NCBI RefSeq assembly: GCF_900182815.1 | Contig: NZ_FXUA01000004.1 | Coordinates: 248,001-312,000 of the forward strand | Source: Algoriphagus winogradskyi | Lineage (GTDB): Bacteria > Bacteroidota > Bacteroidia > Cytophagales > Cyclobacteriaceae | Direction: 5' to 3' | Length of the DNA stretch: 64,000 bases | Shown: positions 17,797 through 27,784 of the stretch, in pieces | How the letters are laid out: each line of letters starts with the position of its first letter | Position numbering within the stretch: the stretch's first letter is position 1 | Notes under the pieces: generated by a model | Told to the model about the DNA's origin: nothing | The model's input: the letters and a program-made list of their open reading frames with translations, nothing else | Databases searched by the model: none | Program-made: the position numbers and the translations under genes

Positions 17797-18177
17797 TTTA
17801 TTTTATTGCAGTAGGTAAGTTTCAGCTTCATACTTCTGATTTCCAAGGAAAGGTCTATTAATTGAAGCAGATGGGCCAAAGAGAATAGTAACGTTTTTTC
17901 TTCGTCCGGATGACGGAGTGATCTTCGCTAATACTTTATTGAAGAGGGAGGATGCTGACTATAGAATTATATTAGTTTGCTCTCAATAGTTGTAGTGGCA
18001 GGCAAAGGAGGGAAGCACTCTAAGGTGTTTACCAGACACATTATCCGAACAGATGAAATAAAGCGTGAAGCTACGGTAAGAGCCAATCTGGCACAATGAA
18101 AGACTTATTGCTATGTCATGATTTGATTCAAACTTTTATTCTACTAGGGTATTTGATCGTGAATAGTTTCATAAGGT
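17797..18177. other. Gene-free stretch with possible frameshifted remnant
   Basis: There is no start-to-stop gene here. Two adjoining open frames on the plus strand (17840-17989, ending TAG; 17965-18099, ending TGA) have protein-like composition: one contains RPDDGVIFANTLLKRED, the other HSKVFTRHIIRTDEIKREA. They may be the frameshifted tail of a decayed gene, but I recognise no family. A small hairpin (CGTC, CGGAT loop, GACG) lies inside the first frame. Confidence 0.25.
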
Positions 18178-18186
18178 AAAAAAAAA

Positions 18187-18214
18187 GAGCTATTCCGAAA
18201 TCTCGAAATAGCTC
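18187..18214 (-). terminator. Intrinsic terminator of the TonB receptor gene
   Basis: Stem GAGCTATT / AATAGCTC, extended by CGA/TCG after one mismatch. A plus-strand A-run (18178-18186) gives the U-tract on the minus strand. Confidence 0.88.
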
Positions 18215-18241
18215 CTCATTAACTTGGGTTTTTGTTAAATC

Positions 18242-21208
18242 TTAATTCAAGAATTCGTCAAAAGTTAAGCTAACAAAATACATAGTTCCTATAGTCGGGT
18301 TGCCCCAAGCTTGGGTGTATCCCTTACTGAAAAGGTTGGATCCACCTACTTTGAGGATTGACTTCATGCTTTTAATTTTATAGCTCAACTGAGCATCTAA
18401 TGTGCCATAAGCAGGAATTACAGATAATTGCTGGCTAGACACTCCTGGATTGACAAAAGATGACTGCCAAGCAAATTCTCCTTGCCATCTGTACGCTACT
18501 GCAAATCCTAAATTGTCGATTACTTCTCTATTTGCGAAATTCAACACATATCTGTACTCAGGAGTATTGAAGCTAGGCTGGAAGCCTGTTTCAGCTAATT
18601 CATCTAAGTTGGAAAGAGTGTTGTATGACACATTCCCACCAACGGTATATCCTTTCGCGAGTTTGTAATCTAAACTAGCTGCCCAACCCCATGATTTGAT
18701 GACCTCAGTTCTGTTCACAGGCATTGAGTAAATATTTCTTCCACCTGAGCCTAAGCCTATTAAGTTTAAGCCAGTAATAGGATTTGGGCCAGCAAGTCCT
18801 GCCTCAGAAGCATCCTGTACTAAAACCTGGCTACCATTGAAATTTTCGAATCTGTTGAAATAAGCATATGCATCAACCAACAGTCTGGTTCCCCAGATTC
18901 CTTTATAACCAACTTCGAAGGATTTTACTCTTTCAGGCTTGAATTCTTTGATATCATAAGGTTGCAATAGCCCAACATTAGCTTGTGCGGCTAGAAACCC
19001 AACAGTTTGTGCAATTGCAGACTCTGCTTCAGATGCTGGGATTTGTCCTGCTTGGATCTGTTGAGTGACGATAGCAATTGCCTGCTGTAAGACTGCTGGA
19101 TCTTGGGCGGTCTGCTGAACTGCCGCACCATAATTGGTGACGTTTGCCAGTGTATAACCATTATTTGTGTTCAGGTTATAGCGGTTTGCTAAGAAAGGTA
19201 ATCCACCGATTAACCTCGCTTGAGGGGTATTTAGATCTATGTATTGATCTTGATTGGTTGGAATACGGAAACCAGTCTGATAAGAAGCTCGGAAGTTATG
19301 ATTTCCTTCAGTGAAAACTCCTGAAATTCTCGGAGACCATTGGCCTGCAAAATTTTCATTTTTATCATATCTCGCAGAAGCCGTTAATTTAAATTTATCA
19401 TTTAATAACTTTTTAGAGCCTTGAATGTATCCACCATATTCTTGGATGTTGTATTCCTCACCGTTTTCTGTCAGGGCAAAAATTGTCCCATTCGAGTTCA
19501 GATCATAAATTCTATAGTTAGCACCTACTACAAACTCAGCAAACTTGATTTGATCAGTAAAATTATATGAACCCTCAAAATGGTACAGATTGCTGCTGTC
19601 TACGAACTTAGCGCCAACTCCATTTTGATCACCAGGAATAGGTCTTGAAGTAACTGCTTTGAGTGCATTGTTAAACTCAGCAGTTCCCGGCATGTATCTA
19701 CCTTGATCTGCGAAAGCTCTAGCTGCTTGATGTGCCTGGGCTGCTGGCATGCCAGCACCTACCGCCTGAGCGTAAGCTCCTACATATTCTGGAAACCATT
19801 GAGTACTTGCTTTCCACGCCTCATTAATTCCTTGAGCTGCTGTACCTACCGCAAATGCATCACCAGATCTTTCTTGAGTAGTATAAGCTCTTAAATACCA
19901 ATTAGAAGCTCTTAGTTCGGCCTTATATTGACCCATCGTGAAATCTTTCAGTGAATATCGGTCTGCGCCAGTATAAACTGTTGTACCAAAACCTAAATTA
20001 CCCTGAAGTACAGCTTCGATATTATCGTTGATTCTGTAATGCAGAGCAGCATTTAGCTTTACTGATTTAGTACCATAGTCGGCGATGTCTCTCTCCATAT
20101 AACCTGTTCTTGAAACTGCAGTGCTTGGTATAAGTCCTAAAGCAGCTTGTGGAAGTGCTCCAACTGCAACCATGGACTGGGCTACAGAAAACATGTTTAC
20201 GTTGGTCTCATCTCCATAGACATTTACGCCATTGTAGGCTGGATTATTTAGTGTATTTCCACTTTCAATAGTAGAGCCATTCAATAAGGATTGATCTCTG
20301 AAGTCGTTTGCTTGCCAATCATCAGCTTTCAGATATTCAAAATTTAACTTAAAGGCAAACTTATCGCTTATCGCTTTTGCATATCTAGCGCTGAAGTTAT
20401 AAAAGCCAGTTGATGGTGTTGATCTACTACTTTCGTCCATTATCCCTGTCTTCACGCTGGCAGATAGTCCTTGATACAGGAATGGGCTTTTTGAATTCAT
20501 TAATAATATTCCATTGATAGCATTTGGACCATAAAGCGCAGAAGAAGCACCAGGAAGGAGCTCAACACTTTCAAGGTCTAATTCTGAGATCCCCACTATG
20601 TTGCCTACAGAAAAATTCAATCCTGGGGCTTGGTTATCCATTCCATCGATTAACTGGACAGTTCTCACATTTCCATTTGCATTAAATCCTCGGGTATTGA
20701 ATGATTTAAATAGGAGAGACTGTGTACTCATTTCTACGCCTTTCAAATTATTAATTGCATCGTAGAAACTCGCTTGTGGGGCATCACGGATTGCGATGAT
20801 ATCCATTTTCTCAATAGAAACTGGTGATTGTAATACACCTTCCTCAACTCTGGAAGCAGAAACAACTACTTCCTGTCCAAGGATGGCAGTTTCTTCGAGT
20901 TGGATATTTACAGTGGATTGTGCTGATGTAATATCAACTTCCTGCGTATTGTATCCTACCATAGAGAAAACCAAGGTTAATGGAGGATCTTGATTTACAT
21001 TCAGAGAATACTTACCTGAAAGGTCAGAAATTGTTCCAATTACCTTTCCTTTTACCAAGATATTGACACCAACGAGGGTCTCTTGGGTATCTGCATCTGT
21101 TATGGTACCAGAGACTATTGTCTGAGCAATAGCGGAACCAAATGAAAGGGAAACCAAGAGTGCCGACAAGAACACTATTGTCCTGGCTTTAATTGTAAAA
21201 TTGCTCAT
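18242..21208 (-). CDS. TonB-dependent outer membrane receptor with carboxypeptidase-D-like N-terminal domain
   Basis: A 988-residue receptor. A signal peptide (about 1-28) is followed by a carboxypeptidase regulatory-like domain (about 30-115, GTITDADTQETLVGVNILVKG), then a plug domain (about 125-240, with GASSALYGPNAINGILLM) and a 22-strand barrel to the C-terminus. The ligand cannot be read. No SusD-like partner lies next to it, which argues against a typical glycan SusCD pair. A hairpin sits in its leader (21237-21259). It is monocistronic. Confidence 0.92.
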   Translation of the reverse strand: MSNFTIKARTIVFLSALLVSLSFGSAIAQTIVSGTITDADTQETLVGVNILVKGKVIGTISDLSGKYSLNVNQDPPLTLVFSMVGYNTQEVDITSAQSTVNIQLEETAILGQEVVVSASRVEEGVLQSPVSIEKMDIIAIRDAPQASFYDAINNLKGVEMSTQSLLFKSFNTRGFNANGNVRTVQLIDGMDNQAPGLNFSVGNIVGISELDLESVELLPGASSALYGPNAINGILLMNSKSPFLYQGLSASVKTGIMDESSRSTPSTGFYNFSARYAKAISDKFAFKLNFEYLKADDWQANDFRDQSLLNGSTIESGNTLNNPAYNGVNVYGDETNVNMFSVAQSMVAVGALPQAALGLIPSTAVSRTGYMERDIADYGTKSVKLNAALHYRINDNIEAVLQGNLGFGTTVYTGADRYSLKDFTMGQYKAELRASNWYLRAYTTQERSGDAFAVGTAAQGINEAWKASTQWFPEYVGAYAQAVGAGMPAAQAHQAARAFADQGRYMPGTAEFNNALKAVTSRPIPGDQNGVGAKFVDSSNLYHFEGSYNFTDQIKFAEFVVGANYRIYDLNSNGTIFALTENGEEYNIQEYGGYIQGSKKLLNDKFKLTASARYDKNENFAGQWSPRISGVFTEGNHNFRASYQTGFRIPTNQDQYIDLNTPQARLIGGLPFLANRYNLNTNNGYTLANVTNYGAAVQQTAQDPAVLQQAIAIVTQQIQAGQIPASEAESAIAQTVGFLAAQANVGLLQPYDIKEFKPERVKSFEVGYKGIWGTRLLVDAYAYFNRFENFNGSQVLVQDASEAGLAGPNPITGLNLIGLGSGGRNIYSMPVNRTEVIKSWGWAASLDYKLAKGYTVGGNVSYNTLSNLDELAETGFQPSFNTPEYRYVLNFANREVIDNLGFAVAYRWQGEFAWQSSFVNPGVSSQQLSVIPAYGTLDAQLSYKIKSMKSILKVGGSNLFSKGYTQAWGNPTIGTMYFVSLTFDEFLN

Positions 21209-21483
21209 AGGCTATTTTATTTATTGTTGTGGGTTTATGAATTAAGGGTGCTAATTCATTAAGTAGAACGCGAAAATTACCCTAATAAATGAATAATTGA
21301 TATAAAATATTCAGAATTTGATGTGAATCAAAAATTGTGAAATAGTGTTAAATCTGGAAACTGAGTCATCCAATTAAAAATCTAAAAATTATTATTGACT
21401 TTATTGTTAATACTTAAACTACTCACCTGTTTTGTTAGAAATTCAAAAATGGATTTTTTTTTACCTCTCAAAATAAAAAATAA
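21209..21483. other. AT-rich leader region of the TonB receptor gene
   Basis: No gene is seen. The stretch holds an 8-bp inverted repeat at 21237-21259 (ATGAATTA, 7-nt spacer, TAATTCAT), 29-51 bp before the receptor start, and otherwise AT-rich DNA. No riboswitch fold (cobalamin, TPP) could be matched. Confidence 0.5.
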
Positions 21484-21510
21484 AAAAACCCAGACATCTG
21501 CTGGGTTTTT
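21484..21510 (-). terminator. Intrinsic terminator downstream of gldC
   Basis: A 10-bp stem AAAAACCCAG / CTGGGTTTTT with loop ACATCTG. The plus-strand A-run supplies the minus-strand U-tract. Confidence 0.88.
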
Positions 21511-21530
21511 CAATTCGGAATTGGGCTTCC

Positions 21531-21869
21531 TTACTGACTTTTGTTCTCCTCGTTAACATGCTTAACCAAGCGATCACATAGGTCCTTAATTTCTTCAGAC
21601 ATGTATTCGTCAGCAGTACTATTTAATATAGTTTGTGCCATTCCTCCTAAGATGTCTATATAAAAACGCTTCATTTCTACCACTGACATTTCTTCAGTCC
21701 ACAAATCTATGCGAAGTGTACTGTGATTTTGATTGTCCCAGACATTTAGGCTAATGCTTTTAGTGTCTTCAAGGCCATTGCCTTCTTTATCGGAAGCGTC
21801 CCATTTGATTGTCTTTGGAAAGCTGTTTTCGTCTAAATCTACTTCGAACTTAATGTCTGATTTTTTCAT
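21531..21869 (-). CDS. gldC: Gliding motility protein GldC
   Basis: A 112-residue small cytoplasmic protein of the GldC family, found across gliding Bacteroidota. It has the conserved opening DIKFEVDLDEN, the KTIKWDASD segment, and RFYIDILGGMAQTI. In Flavobacterium johnsoniae gldC supports gliding and T9SS-linked motility but is not absolutely essential. It lies 93 bp after scoB on the same strand and ends at a terminator, so it may be the last gene of that transcript. Confidence 0.92.
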   Translation of the reverse strand: MKKSDIKFEVDLDENSFPKTIKWDASDKEGNGLEDTKSISLNVWDNQNHSTLRIDLWTEEMSVVEMKRFYIDILGGMAQTILNSTADEYMSEEIKDLCDRLVKHVNEENKSQ

Positions 21870-21962
21870 AATATGTTTTGAATCTTTTAGAATCCCGTGT
21901 TGATTTTACAAAATTAATCAGGTTAACTTCATGAGTGCATCTGGAGTTCATTTTTACTGCTT

Positions 21963-22622
21963 TTATTCAAAAATCATCTCAGGAATATCTCCCTGAACTA
22001 TTAATTTACCTGCAGTTTTCATCTTGATTTCTTCTACAGAAACTCCAGGAGCTCTTTCTTTAAGTATAAAGCCTCCATCTTCTGACACTTCCAAAACTGC
22101 TAAATCGGTTACAACTTTTTTAACGCAGCGTATACCAGTGATTGGTAGAGTACATTCAGAAAGTAATTTGGATTCTCCAGTTCGAGAGCAATGCTGCATA
22201 GCGACAATAATATTATCAGCAGAGGCGACTAGGTCCATTGCTCCACCCATTCCTTTAACCATCTTCCCTGGAATCTTCCAATTGGCAATATCTCCATTTT
22301 CGGAAACTTCCATAGCGCCAAGGATCGTCAAGTGAACATGCCCGCCCCTAATCATAGCGAAAGATTCTGCTGAATTGAAAAGGGCAGAGCCTTTTGCCAT
22401 GGTAACGGTCTGCTTGCCTGCATTGATCAGGTCTGGATCGATTTGCTCTTCGGTAGGGAAAGGTCCAATTCCCAATAAGCCATTTTCAGACTGTAGCACT
22501 ACTTCCAATTTCTCCGGAATGTAATTAGCTACGAGTGTGGGGATTCCTATTCCTAAATTTATGTATTGCCCATTCTTCACTTCTTTTGCGATTCTTTGGG
22601 CTATTTGATCTTTTGTAAGCAT
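21963..22622 (-). CDS. scoB: 3-oxoacid CoA-transferase subunit B
   Basis: A 219-residue beta subunit of succinyl-CoA:3-ketoacid CoA-transferase, which moves CoA between succinyl-CoA and acetoacetate. Catalytic Glu46 sits in the SENG motif, followed by GLLGIGPFPTEEQIDPDLINAG. The N-terminal GIGIPTLVANY is typical. It lies 54 bp after scoA in the same direction and together they form the heteromeric enzyme of ketone-body and amino-acid breakdown. Confidence 0.93.
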   Translation of the reverse strand: MLTKDQIAQRIAKEVKNGQYINLGIGIPTLVANYIPEKLEVVLQSENGLLGIGPFPTEEQIDPDLINAGKQTVTMAKGSALFNSAESFAMIRGGHVHLTILGAMEVSENGDIANWKIPGKMVKGMGGAMDLVASADNIIVAMQHCSRTGESKLLSECTLPITGIRCVKKVVTDLAVLEVSEDGGFILKERAPGVSVEEIKMKTAGKLIVQGDIPEMIFE

Positions 22623-22676
22623 TTTGGGTTTGTTTTAGGGCTCTGGGTAATTTCGAGAAGGTAAACTTTAAGAAAG

Positions 22677-23372
22677 CTATTTTGAGACTGTTCTTTGCTC
22701 AATTCTCTTTTCGTAATCTTTTCCCTGAAAAATACGCTGAACGTATATACCAGGAGTATGAATCTCATTCGGATTGAGTTCACCGGCTTCTACAAGTTCT
22801 TCCACTTCCGCGATACAAATCTTTCCGGCAGCAGCCATCATAGGATTAAAATTTCTCGCTGTTCCTTTAAAAATTAAATTCCCTGCTGTATCACCTTTCC
22901 AAGCTTTCACAATAGAGAAATCTGCTTTCAACCAGCTTTCCAGCAAGTACATTTTTCCATCAAATTCCCGGATTTCTTTTCCTTCTGCTACTTCAGTTCC
23001 CACTCCAGCGGGGGTGAAAAATGCGGGGATTCCTGCTCCTCCTGCACGGACACGTTCTGCTAGAGTGCCCTGGGGTATCAAATCCACTTCTAATTCGCCA
23101 CTGAGTAATTGTCGCTCGAACTCAGCATTTTCTCCCACATAGCTTGAGATCATTTTCTTTACCATGTGTTTTTTGAGAAGAAGCCCGATTCCAAAATCAT
23201 CCACCCCAGCATTGTTTGATACAATAGTCAAACCAGAAATATCTCTTTGTAAAAGAGCTGAAATACAGTTTTCCGGTATGCCTGTCAAGCCAAAACCTCC
23301 CATCATCAGCATACAGTTGCTGGGGATATCTGCTACTGCTTCACGTGCATTCTTTACAGTTTTGTTGATCAT
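22677..23372 (-). CDS. scoA: 3-oxoacid CoA-transferase subunit A
   Basis: A 231-residue alpha subunit partnering scoB. The glycine-rich CoA-site motif is [13 protein letters not shown] near residue 25, with the later [22 protein letters not shown]. Length is normal for the family. The start is 11 bp after ribF, so ribF, scoA and scoB may be cotranscribed. Confidence 0.93.
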   Translation of the reverse strand: MINKTVKNAREAVADIPSNCMLMMGGFGLTGIPENCISALLQRDISGLTIVSNNAGVDDFGIGLLLKKHMVKKMISSYVGENAEFERQLLSGELEVDLIPQGTLAERVRAGGAGIPAFFTPAGVGTEVAEGKEIREFDGKMYLLESWLKADFSIVKAWKGDTAGNLIFKGTARNFNPMMAAAGKICIAEVEELVEAGELNPNEIHTPGIYVQRIFQGKDYEKRIEQRTVSK

Positions 23373-23383
23373 ATATTTTGGGT

Positions 23384-24307
23384 TTATAGTAAGTTCTTGG
23401 CATTTCTCTGATCTAGAAAAAGTTGTTGTTTTAAAGCTTCCAATCCATCAAATTTCTTCTCTTCGCGAAGGAATGCTTTAATATAAATAGTGATTTGTTT
23501 GTCATACAAATCGCCCTGAAAATCGAAAAGGTTAGCTTCAACAGTTTTTTTTGTTCCATTCACTGTAGGTCGATTTCCAATATTAAGCATGGCTTTGTAA
23601 AGTGATCCATTAACCAAAGCCTCTACAGCATAAACGCCATCTTTGGGGATAAGTTTGTAATCATTTGGTATATGGATATTGGCAGTAGGAAAGCCTATGG
23701 ATCGGCCAATCTGCTGTCCTTTGATAACTAAGCCATTTAATTCATATGGTCTGCCTAAGTAATTAATAGCGGTAGCTACATCACTAGTCTCTAAGGCATG
23801 TCTGATTTTAGTACTGGAAACACCGATGTCTTCTACATCCTTTCTTGATATTTCCTCCAAATCAAACCCGTACTGTTTATGATGAGCTTTTAGGTATTCG
23901 AAGCTCCCTTCACGGTTTTTTCCAAATCTATGATCATAACCGATTACTAGTTTTTTGGTTTGAATAGTATCTATAAGTACTGATTCGATAAAATCTTGAG
24001 AACTCAGCTGGGAAAATTCTTTGGTAAATGGTATTGTAACTAAATGGTCAATTCCAAATTGCCGAAGCAGCTTTGCTTTCTCTTCAAATGTGCTTAATAG
24101 TCTAAGATTATGCTCGTTAGGATAAAGTACTAGCCTAGGGTGAGGCCAAAAAGTAATCAGAACAGTTTCGCCGTTGACAGAACGCGCCAACTCCCGGATT
24201 CGGTGAAGGATTTTCTGATGCCCAAGGTGCACTCCATCAAACGTCCCACTTGTTACTACAGCATTGGAGAGCTTCGGGAAATCACTTAAACCTTCATATA
24301 TTTTCAT
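23384..24307 (-). CDS. ribF: Bifunctional riboflavin kinase / FAD synthetase
   Basis: A 307-residue enzyme making FMN then FAD. The N-terminal nucleotidyltransferase carries [10 protein letters not shown] (21-30) and the ISSTKIR-like element SSTKIRHAL. The C-terminal flavokinase domain (about 185-300) has [11 protein letters not shown] and the catalytic [13 protein letters not shown] region. It follows truB with an 88-bp gap. Confidence 0.95.
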   Translation of the reverse strand: MKIYEGLSDFPKLSNAVVTSGTFDGVHLGHQKILHRIRELARSVNGETVLITFWPHPRLVLYPNEHNLRLLSTFEEKAKLLRQFGIDHLVTIPFTKEFSQLSSQDFIESVLIDTIQTKKLVIGYDHRFGKNREGSFEYLKAHHKQYGFDLEEISRKDVEDIGVSSTKIRHALETSDVATAINYLGRPYELNGLVIKGQQIGRSIGFPTANIHIPNDYKLIPKDGVYAVEALVNGSLYKAMLNIGNRPTVNGTKKTVEANLFDFQGDLYDKQITIYIKAFLREEKKFDGLEALKQQLFLDQRNAKNLL

Positions 24308-24395
24308 GAGTTTATCATTATTTACCTAAGATCACATCGTATCTAATAATTAATTATTCATATCTCGTCGATGTTCTACGTCGCACCTGTTAACG

Positions 24396-25085
24396 TCAGG
24401 CAGGCTCACTTCCCGTTGTTCTCGCTTTGATTTCTTCTATCAAAGATAAAAGGTCATGTGCTTCAGACAGCTTGAAGTTACCGATTCTGGTTCTGCAAAG
24501 CGAACTCATGTATGCTCCTACGTTTAATTTCTCACCAAGATCCCTAGCCAAACTCCGGATATAGGTTCCTTTAGAGCAAACTATTCTAAACTCTACAATG
24601 GGGTTTTCAAACTTCGTAATTTCAAATACACTTACACTCACAGGACGTGGATCCATTTTCACTTCTTTGCCTTTCCTTGCTGATTCATATACACGCTTCC
24701 CATCTACTTTAATGGCTGAGTGCATAGGAGGGATTTGCATTATGTCACCTGTAAGTTCTTTTACAGCAACTTTTACTTGATCTATGGTGATGTGTGATGG
24801 ATCTGCAACGGGGATAATGGGTTGCTCAAGATCAAATGAATCTGTTGTAGCCCCAATTACAAAAGTCCCGGTGTATTCCTTTTCCTGCCCCATAAAAGAA
24901 TCGATTTGCTTAGTCATTTTGCCTGCGCAAACGATAAGTAAACCAGTTGCCAAGGGATCAAGTGTGCCGGCATGACCCACTTTTTTGATTTTCAGAGCAT
25001 TCCGAACTTTTCTGACAACATCAAAAGAGGTCCATTCTATAGGTTTGTCTATTAAAAATACTTCTCCGTAAGGTTGGTCTTGCAT
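24396..25085 (-). CDS. truB: tRNA pseudouridine(55) synthase
   Basis: A 229-residue enzyme converting U55 in the tRNA T-loop to pseudouridine. The catalytic motif GHAGTLDPLATGLL contains Asp43. It lacks the C-terminal PUA domain of the approximately 310-residue E. coli enzyme; short forms of this kind are common in Bacteroidota. It lies 1 bp after uppP, so it is part of the same operon. Confidence 0.94.
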   Translation of the reverse strand: MQDQPYGEVFLIDKPIEWTSFDVVRKVRNALKIKKVGHAGTLDPLATGLLIVCAGKMTKQIDSFMGQEKEYTGTFVIGATTDSFDLEQPIIPVADPSHITIDQVKVAVKELTGDIMQIPPMHSAIKVDGKRVYESARKGKEVKMDPRPVSVSVFEITKFENPIVEFRIVCSKGTYIRSLARDLGEKLNVGAYMSSLCRTRIGNFKLSEAHDLLSLIEEIKARTTGSEPA

Positions 25086-25086
25086 T

Positions 25087-25881
25087 CTATAAATATAATC
25101 CAGCGATAATTGCTATCACACCTACAATCAGGCAGTAGATAGAAAAATAGCTGAGTTTACTGTTTTTCACTAATTTAATCATCCAAGTGCAAGCAATAAT
25201 TCCAGCTACAAAAGCAGCTACAAATCCTGCACTCAGGTACCCAATCCCTTCAGTTTCCAGAGAAAGTCCACCATCCAGAATATCCTTTGCTATTTTTCCC
25301 AAAATTAAGGGGACAACCATCAGGAATGAGAATCTAGCTGCTTTACCTTTATCAATACCCAAAAGAACAGATGTTGATATGGTCGCTCCAGATCGGGAAA
25401 TGCCAGGTAGAATTGCGATAGCTTGAGAAATTCCAATTATGAGTGCCTGGCCGAATGTCACCGGTTGGTTGGTGAATTTTGCTTTGTCTGCCAAATAGAG
25501 CAGTATTGCAGTCAATACAAGCATACAACCTACAAAGACAATTTGACCCTCAAATAAAGTCTCCAATTCCTCTGCGAAAACCACCCCGACTATGGCAGCA
25601 GGGATCATGGATAATACAATTTTAGATACAAATTGTGCTTCCTCGTTCCATTGAAATTTGAACAATCCCTTTAGGATTTGGGCTATGTCTTTTCGGAAAA
25701 CCACAATCGTACTTAATGCGGTGGCAAAATGAACAACAACTGTAAACATCAGGCCTTCAGCCGGCATTTTACTTTCTCCAAGAATTGCTTTACCTAATTC
25801 TAAATGACCGCTTGAGGATACAGGCAAAAACTCGGTCAAACCTTGAATGATTCCAAGGATAATCGCATCAATTATTTCCAC
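25087..25881 (-). CDS. uppP: Undecaprenyl-diphosphatase
   Basis: A 264-residue integral membrane phosphatase (BacA family) that recycles undecaprenyl diphosphate for peptidoglycan and surface-polymer synthesis. It carries EFLPVSSSGHLEL (17-29) and PGISRSGATIS, the two conserved active-site segments, among about seven helices. It lies 9 bp after the DUF3098 gene, in the order ftsX, DUF3098, uppP, truB common in Bacteroidota. Confidence 0.95.
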   Translation of the reverse strand: MEIIDAIILGIIQGLTEFLPVSSSGHLELGKAILGESKMPAEGLMFTVVVHFATALSTIVVFRKDIAQILKGLFKFQWNEEAQFVSKIVLSMIPAAIVGVVFAEELETLFEGQIVFVGCMLVLTAILLYLADKAKFTNQPVTFGQALIIGISQAIAILPGISRSGATISTSVLLGIDKGKAARFSFLMVVPLILGKIAKDILDGGLSLETEGIGYLSAGFVAAFVAGIIACTWMIKLVKNSKLSYFSIYCLIVGVIAIIAGLYL

Positions 25882-25890
25882 GCTTACTTT

Positions 25891-26103
25891 TTATTTATTA
25901 CTCTCTGTTTTGGCAAAAATCGCGTAAAACTCAAAAATAAATCCAGCTAGTGTTACGATTGGACCGATGGTTAAACCTAAAACGCCATTTCCATGAGGAT
26001 CACTATCAAGCCCAATAATGATAAATCCTAAAATTATTAATCCAATACCGATAAACATCAGCTTGTAGTTTTTGCGGGAAAATGGGAAGGATGATTTGCT
26101 CAT
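25891..26103 (-). CDS. DUF3098 small membrane protein
   Basis: A 70-residue protein with two membrane helices (about 12-30 and 42-64) and the family opening FPFSRKNYKLMFIGIGLI. Its function is unknown. It lies 4 bp after ftsX, and this placement between ftsX and uppP suggests a role in cell-envelope growth. Confidence 0.88.
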   Translation of the reverse strand: MSKSSFPFSRKNYKLMFIGIGLIILGFIIIGLDSDPHGNGVLGLTIGPIVTLAGFIFEFYAIFAKTESNK

Positions 26104-26107
26104 TATC

Positions 26108-26998
26108 TTAATAAAGTTCGTCCAAAGACATATTTAAATACTTATTTACAGCTCGCAAGGTACTTAGTACAGATAGAATTCCGCCGACAGTTATTAAAAT
26201 TCCGAATAGGATTAATAACAATTGCTGGTTTTGGAGCATGGCAAACCCTTCAATATTGGCTTGAGTGTATTTCACCAAGCCAAATAAAATGACGGATGCA
26301 AATCCTCCTGCCATCAACCCAAATAAAAATGCTCGTGATAAAAATGGCTTTCTTATAAATCCTCTGGTAGCTCCAACTAATTGCATTGAGCGAATCAGGA
26401 AACGCTGAGAAAATAAAGCCAACCGTATGGTATTATTGATCAACATCACGACAGTGATAATCAAAATCAATATAAAACCACCCATTACTAAGCTTACTTT
26501 CAGTAGGTTTTTGTTGATGGAATCTACTAAATCTGTCATGTAAGAAACCTCAAATACACCTGGAATAGTCTGTATTTCTGCTACAATAGCTTCCAATTGC
26601 TCTGAAGTCTGAAATTCTTCTGCAATTGTTAACACAAAGCTGTCTCGAAGTGGATTGTCTTCTAAGAATTTGGTGAAGTCTTCTCCCGTACTTTCAATAA
26701 ATGTCGCTGCAGCTTCCTCATCAGATACAAACTTTAAATTCAGAGTATCGCCTTTTTGAAGGATAAATGAGCGTTTTGATAAGTTATCGCTTATGGCATC
26801 AAGTTCTTCTTGCTCCAGATTTTTCTCCAAAAACACCTGAACTTCGATATTCTCCCGGATCATACTTGTCAGTGTTTTTGCCTGAATCAAAATCACTCCG
26901 AAAAGACCTACTATAAAAAGTGACAGGGTAGTGCTAAATAGAACACTTCCGAATTTGAAATGCCCTAGTGTCTTTTTCTTTCTTGGATAATTGGCCAT
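26108..26998 (-). CDS. ftsX: Cell division protein FtsX
   Basis: A 296-residue permease-like subunit. It has a cytoplasmic basic N-terminus, one helix (about 20-42), a periplasmic domain (about 45-165), then three helices (about 170-290). With the ATPase FtsE it regulates cell-wall hydrolases at the septum. FtsE is not adjacent here, as is usual in this phylum. It heads the uppP/truB run. Confidence 0.9.
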   Translation of the reverse strand: MANYPRKKKTLGHFKFGSVLFSTTLSLFIVGLFGVILIQAKTLTSMIRENIEVQVFLEKNLEQEELDAISDNLSKRSFILQKGDTLNLKFVSDEEAAATFIESTGEDFTKFLEDNPLRDSFVLTIAEEFQTSEQLEAIVAEIQTIPGVFEVSYMTDLVDSINKNLLKVSLVMGGFILILIITVVMLINNTIRLALFSQRFLIRSMQLVGATRGFIRKPFLSRAFLFGLMAGGFASVILFGLVKYTQANIEGFAMLQNQQLLLILFGILITVGGILSVLSTLRAVNKYLNMSLDELY

Positions 26999-27047
26999 AA
27001 ATTATGATTTCTGCTCAAAAGTAACCTTCCCCAAGGATATTGCCAAT

Positions 27048-27704
27048 CTATTCTCGAGAAAGGATTTTAATCACTTTTTCTCCACTTATTCCAAAAATTT
27101 GATCTTTTGGTTTTCTCTTCACTAAAGCAAGACCTGTGAAGCTACCAAATGCCGGAAGTATTAGTTGATTTTCACTCAAATGAAAACAAGAGATTCTGAT
27201 CGACTGTCTTCCCTTTCCACGTAGGAGGACTCCAGGGTGTATGTGTCCGCAGAGGTTTAATTTGCCTTCTGGGATTTGAGCAGCAGGTTCGTGTGTGAGA
27301 AATAAATTCCCCAGATCGACTGGTTTTTCGTGAATCTTAAATAAGGATTGTCTGTAAGCAATTGGTGAAAGAACATCATGATTTCCTTTAATCAGATGAA
27401 AATTAGTTTCTGAAAAATTTGAAAGAAAGTTGGTTAACAGATCCCATTGCTCATTCCACTCACTGTGAAATAAATCACCTAAAATGTAAAAATCAGTTGG
27501 AGAATACTTTTCAATTAGCGTCTTAATCCCCTGTAAATCATTTATATGCACTGGTTCTGGTATAGGAATCCCCGATTTACGAAAATGAGAGGCTTTGCCA
27601 AAATGAACATCTGCAATGAGTAAAGTTGAGCTCTCCTCAATCCAAATTGCTTTCCCAGGTAGTAAATGAAGGACAGTACCAGAAAAGGAAATACTCGGAT
27701 GCAT
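27048..27704 (-). CDS. pdeM: Ligase-associated DNA-damage-response endonuclease PdeM
   Basis: A 218-residue calcineurin-like metallophosphoesterase. Metal-binding blocks in order: DVHFGK, GDLFHSEW, GNHD, THEP and CGHIHPG. The family is usually linked to an ATP-dependent ligase and exonuclease of a DNA-repair cassette; those partners are not in the window. It lies 49 bp upstream of ftsX. Confidence 0.88.
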   Translation of the reverse strand: MHPSISFSGTVLHLLPGKAIWIEESSTLLIADVHFGKASHFRKSGIPIPEPVHINDLQGIKTLIEKYSPTDFYILGDLFHSEWNEQWDLLTNFLSNFSETNFHLIKGNHDVLSPIAYRQSLFKIHEKPVDLGNLFLTHEPAAQIPEGKLNLCGHIHPGVLLRGKGRQSIRISCFHLSENQLILPAFGSFTGLALVKRKPKDQIFGISGEKVIKILSRE

Positions 27705-27784
27705 GAATACTTGGGTATGGTTTTAGGGTATAACTGGATAAATTCAAAACTAGCTCAATTATAAGTTTACCAAACCAATTTTTT

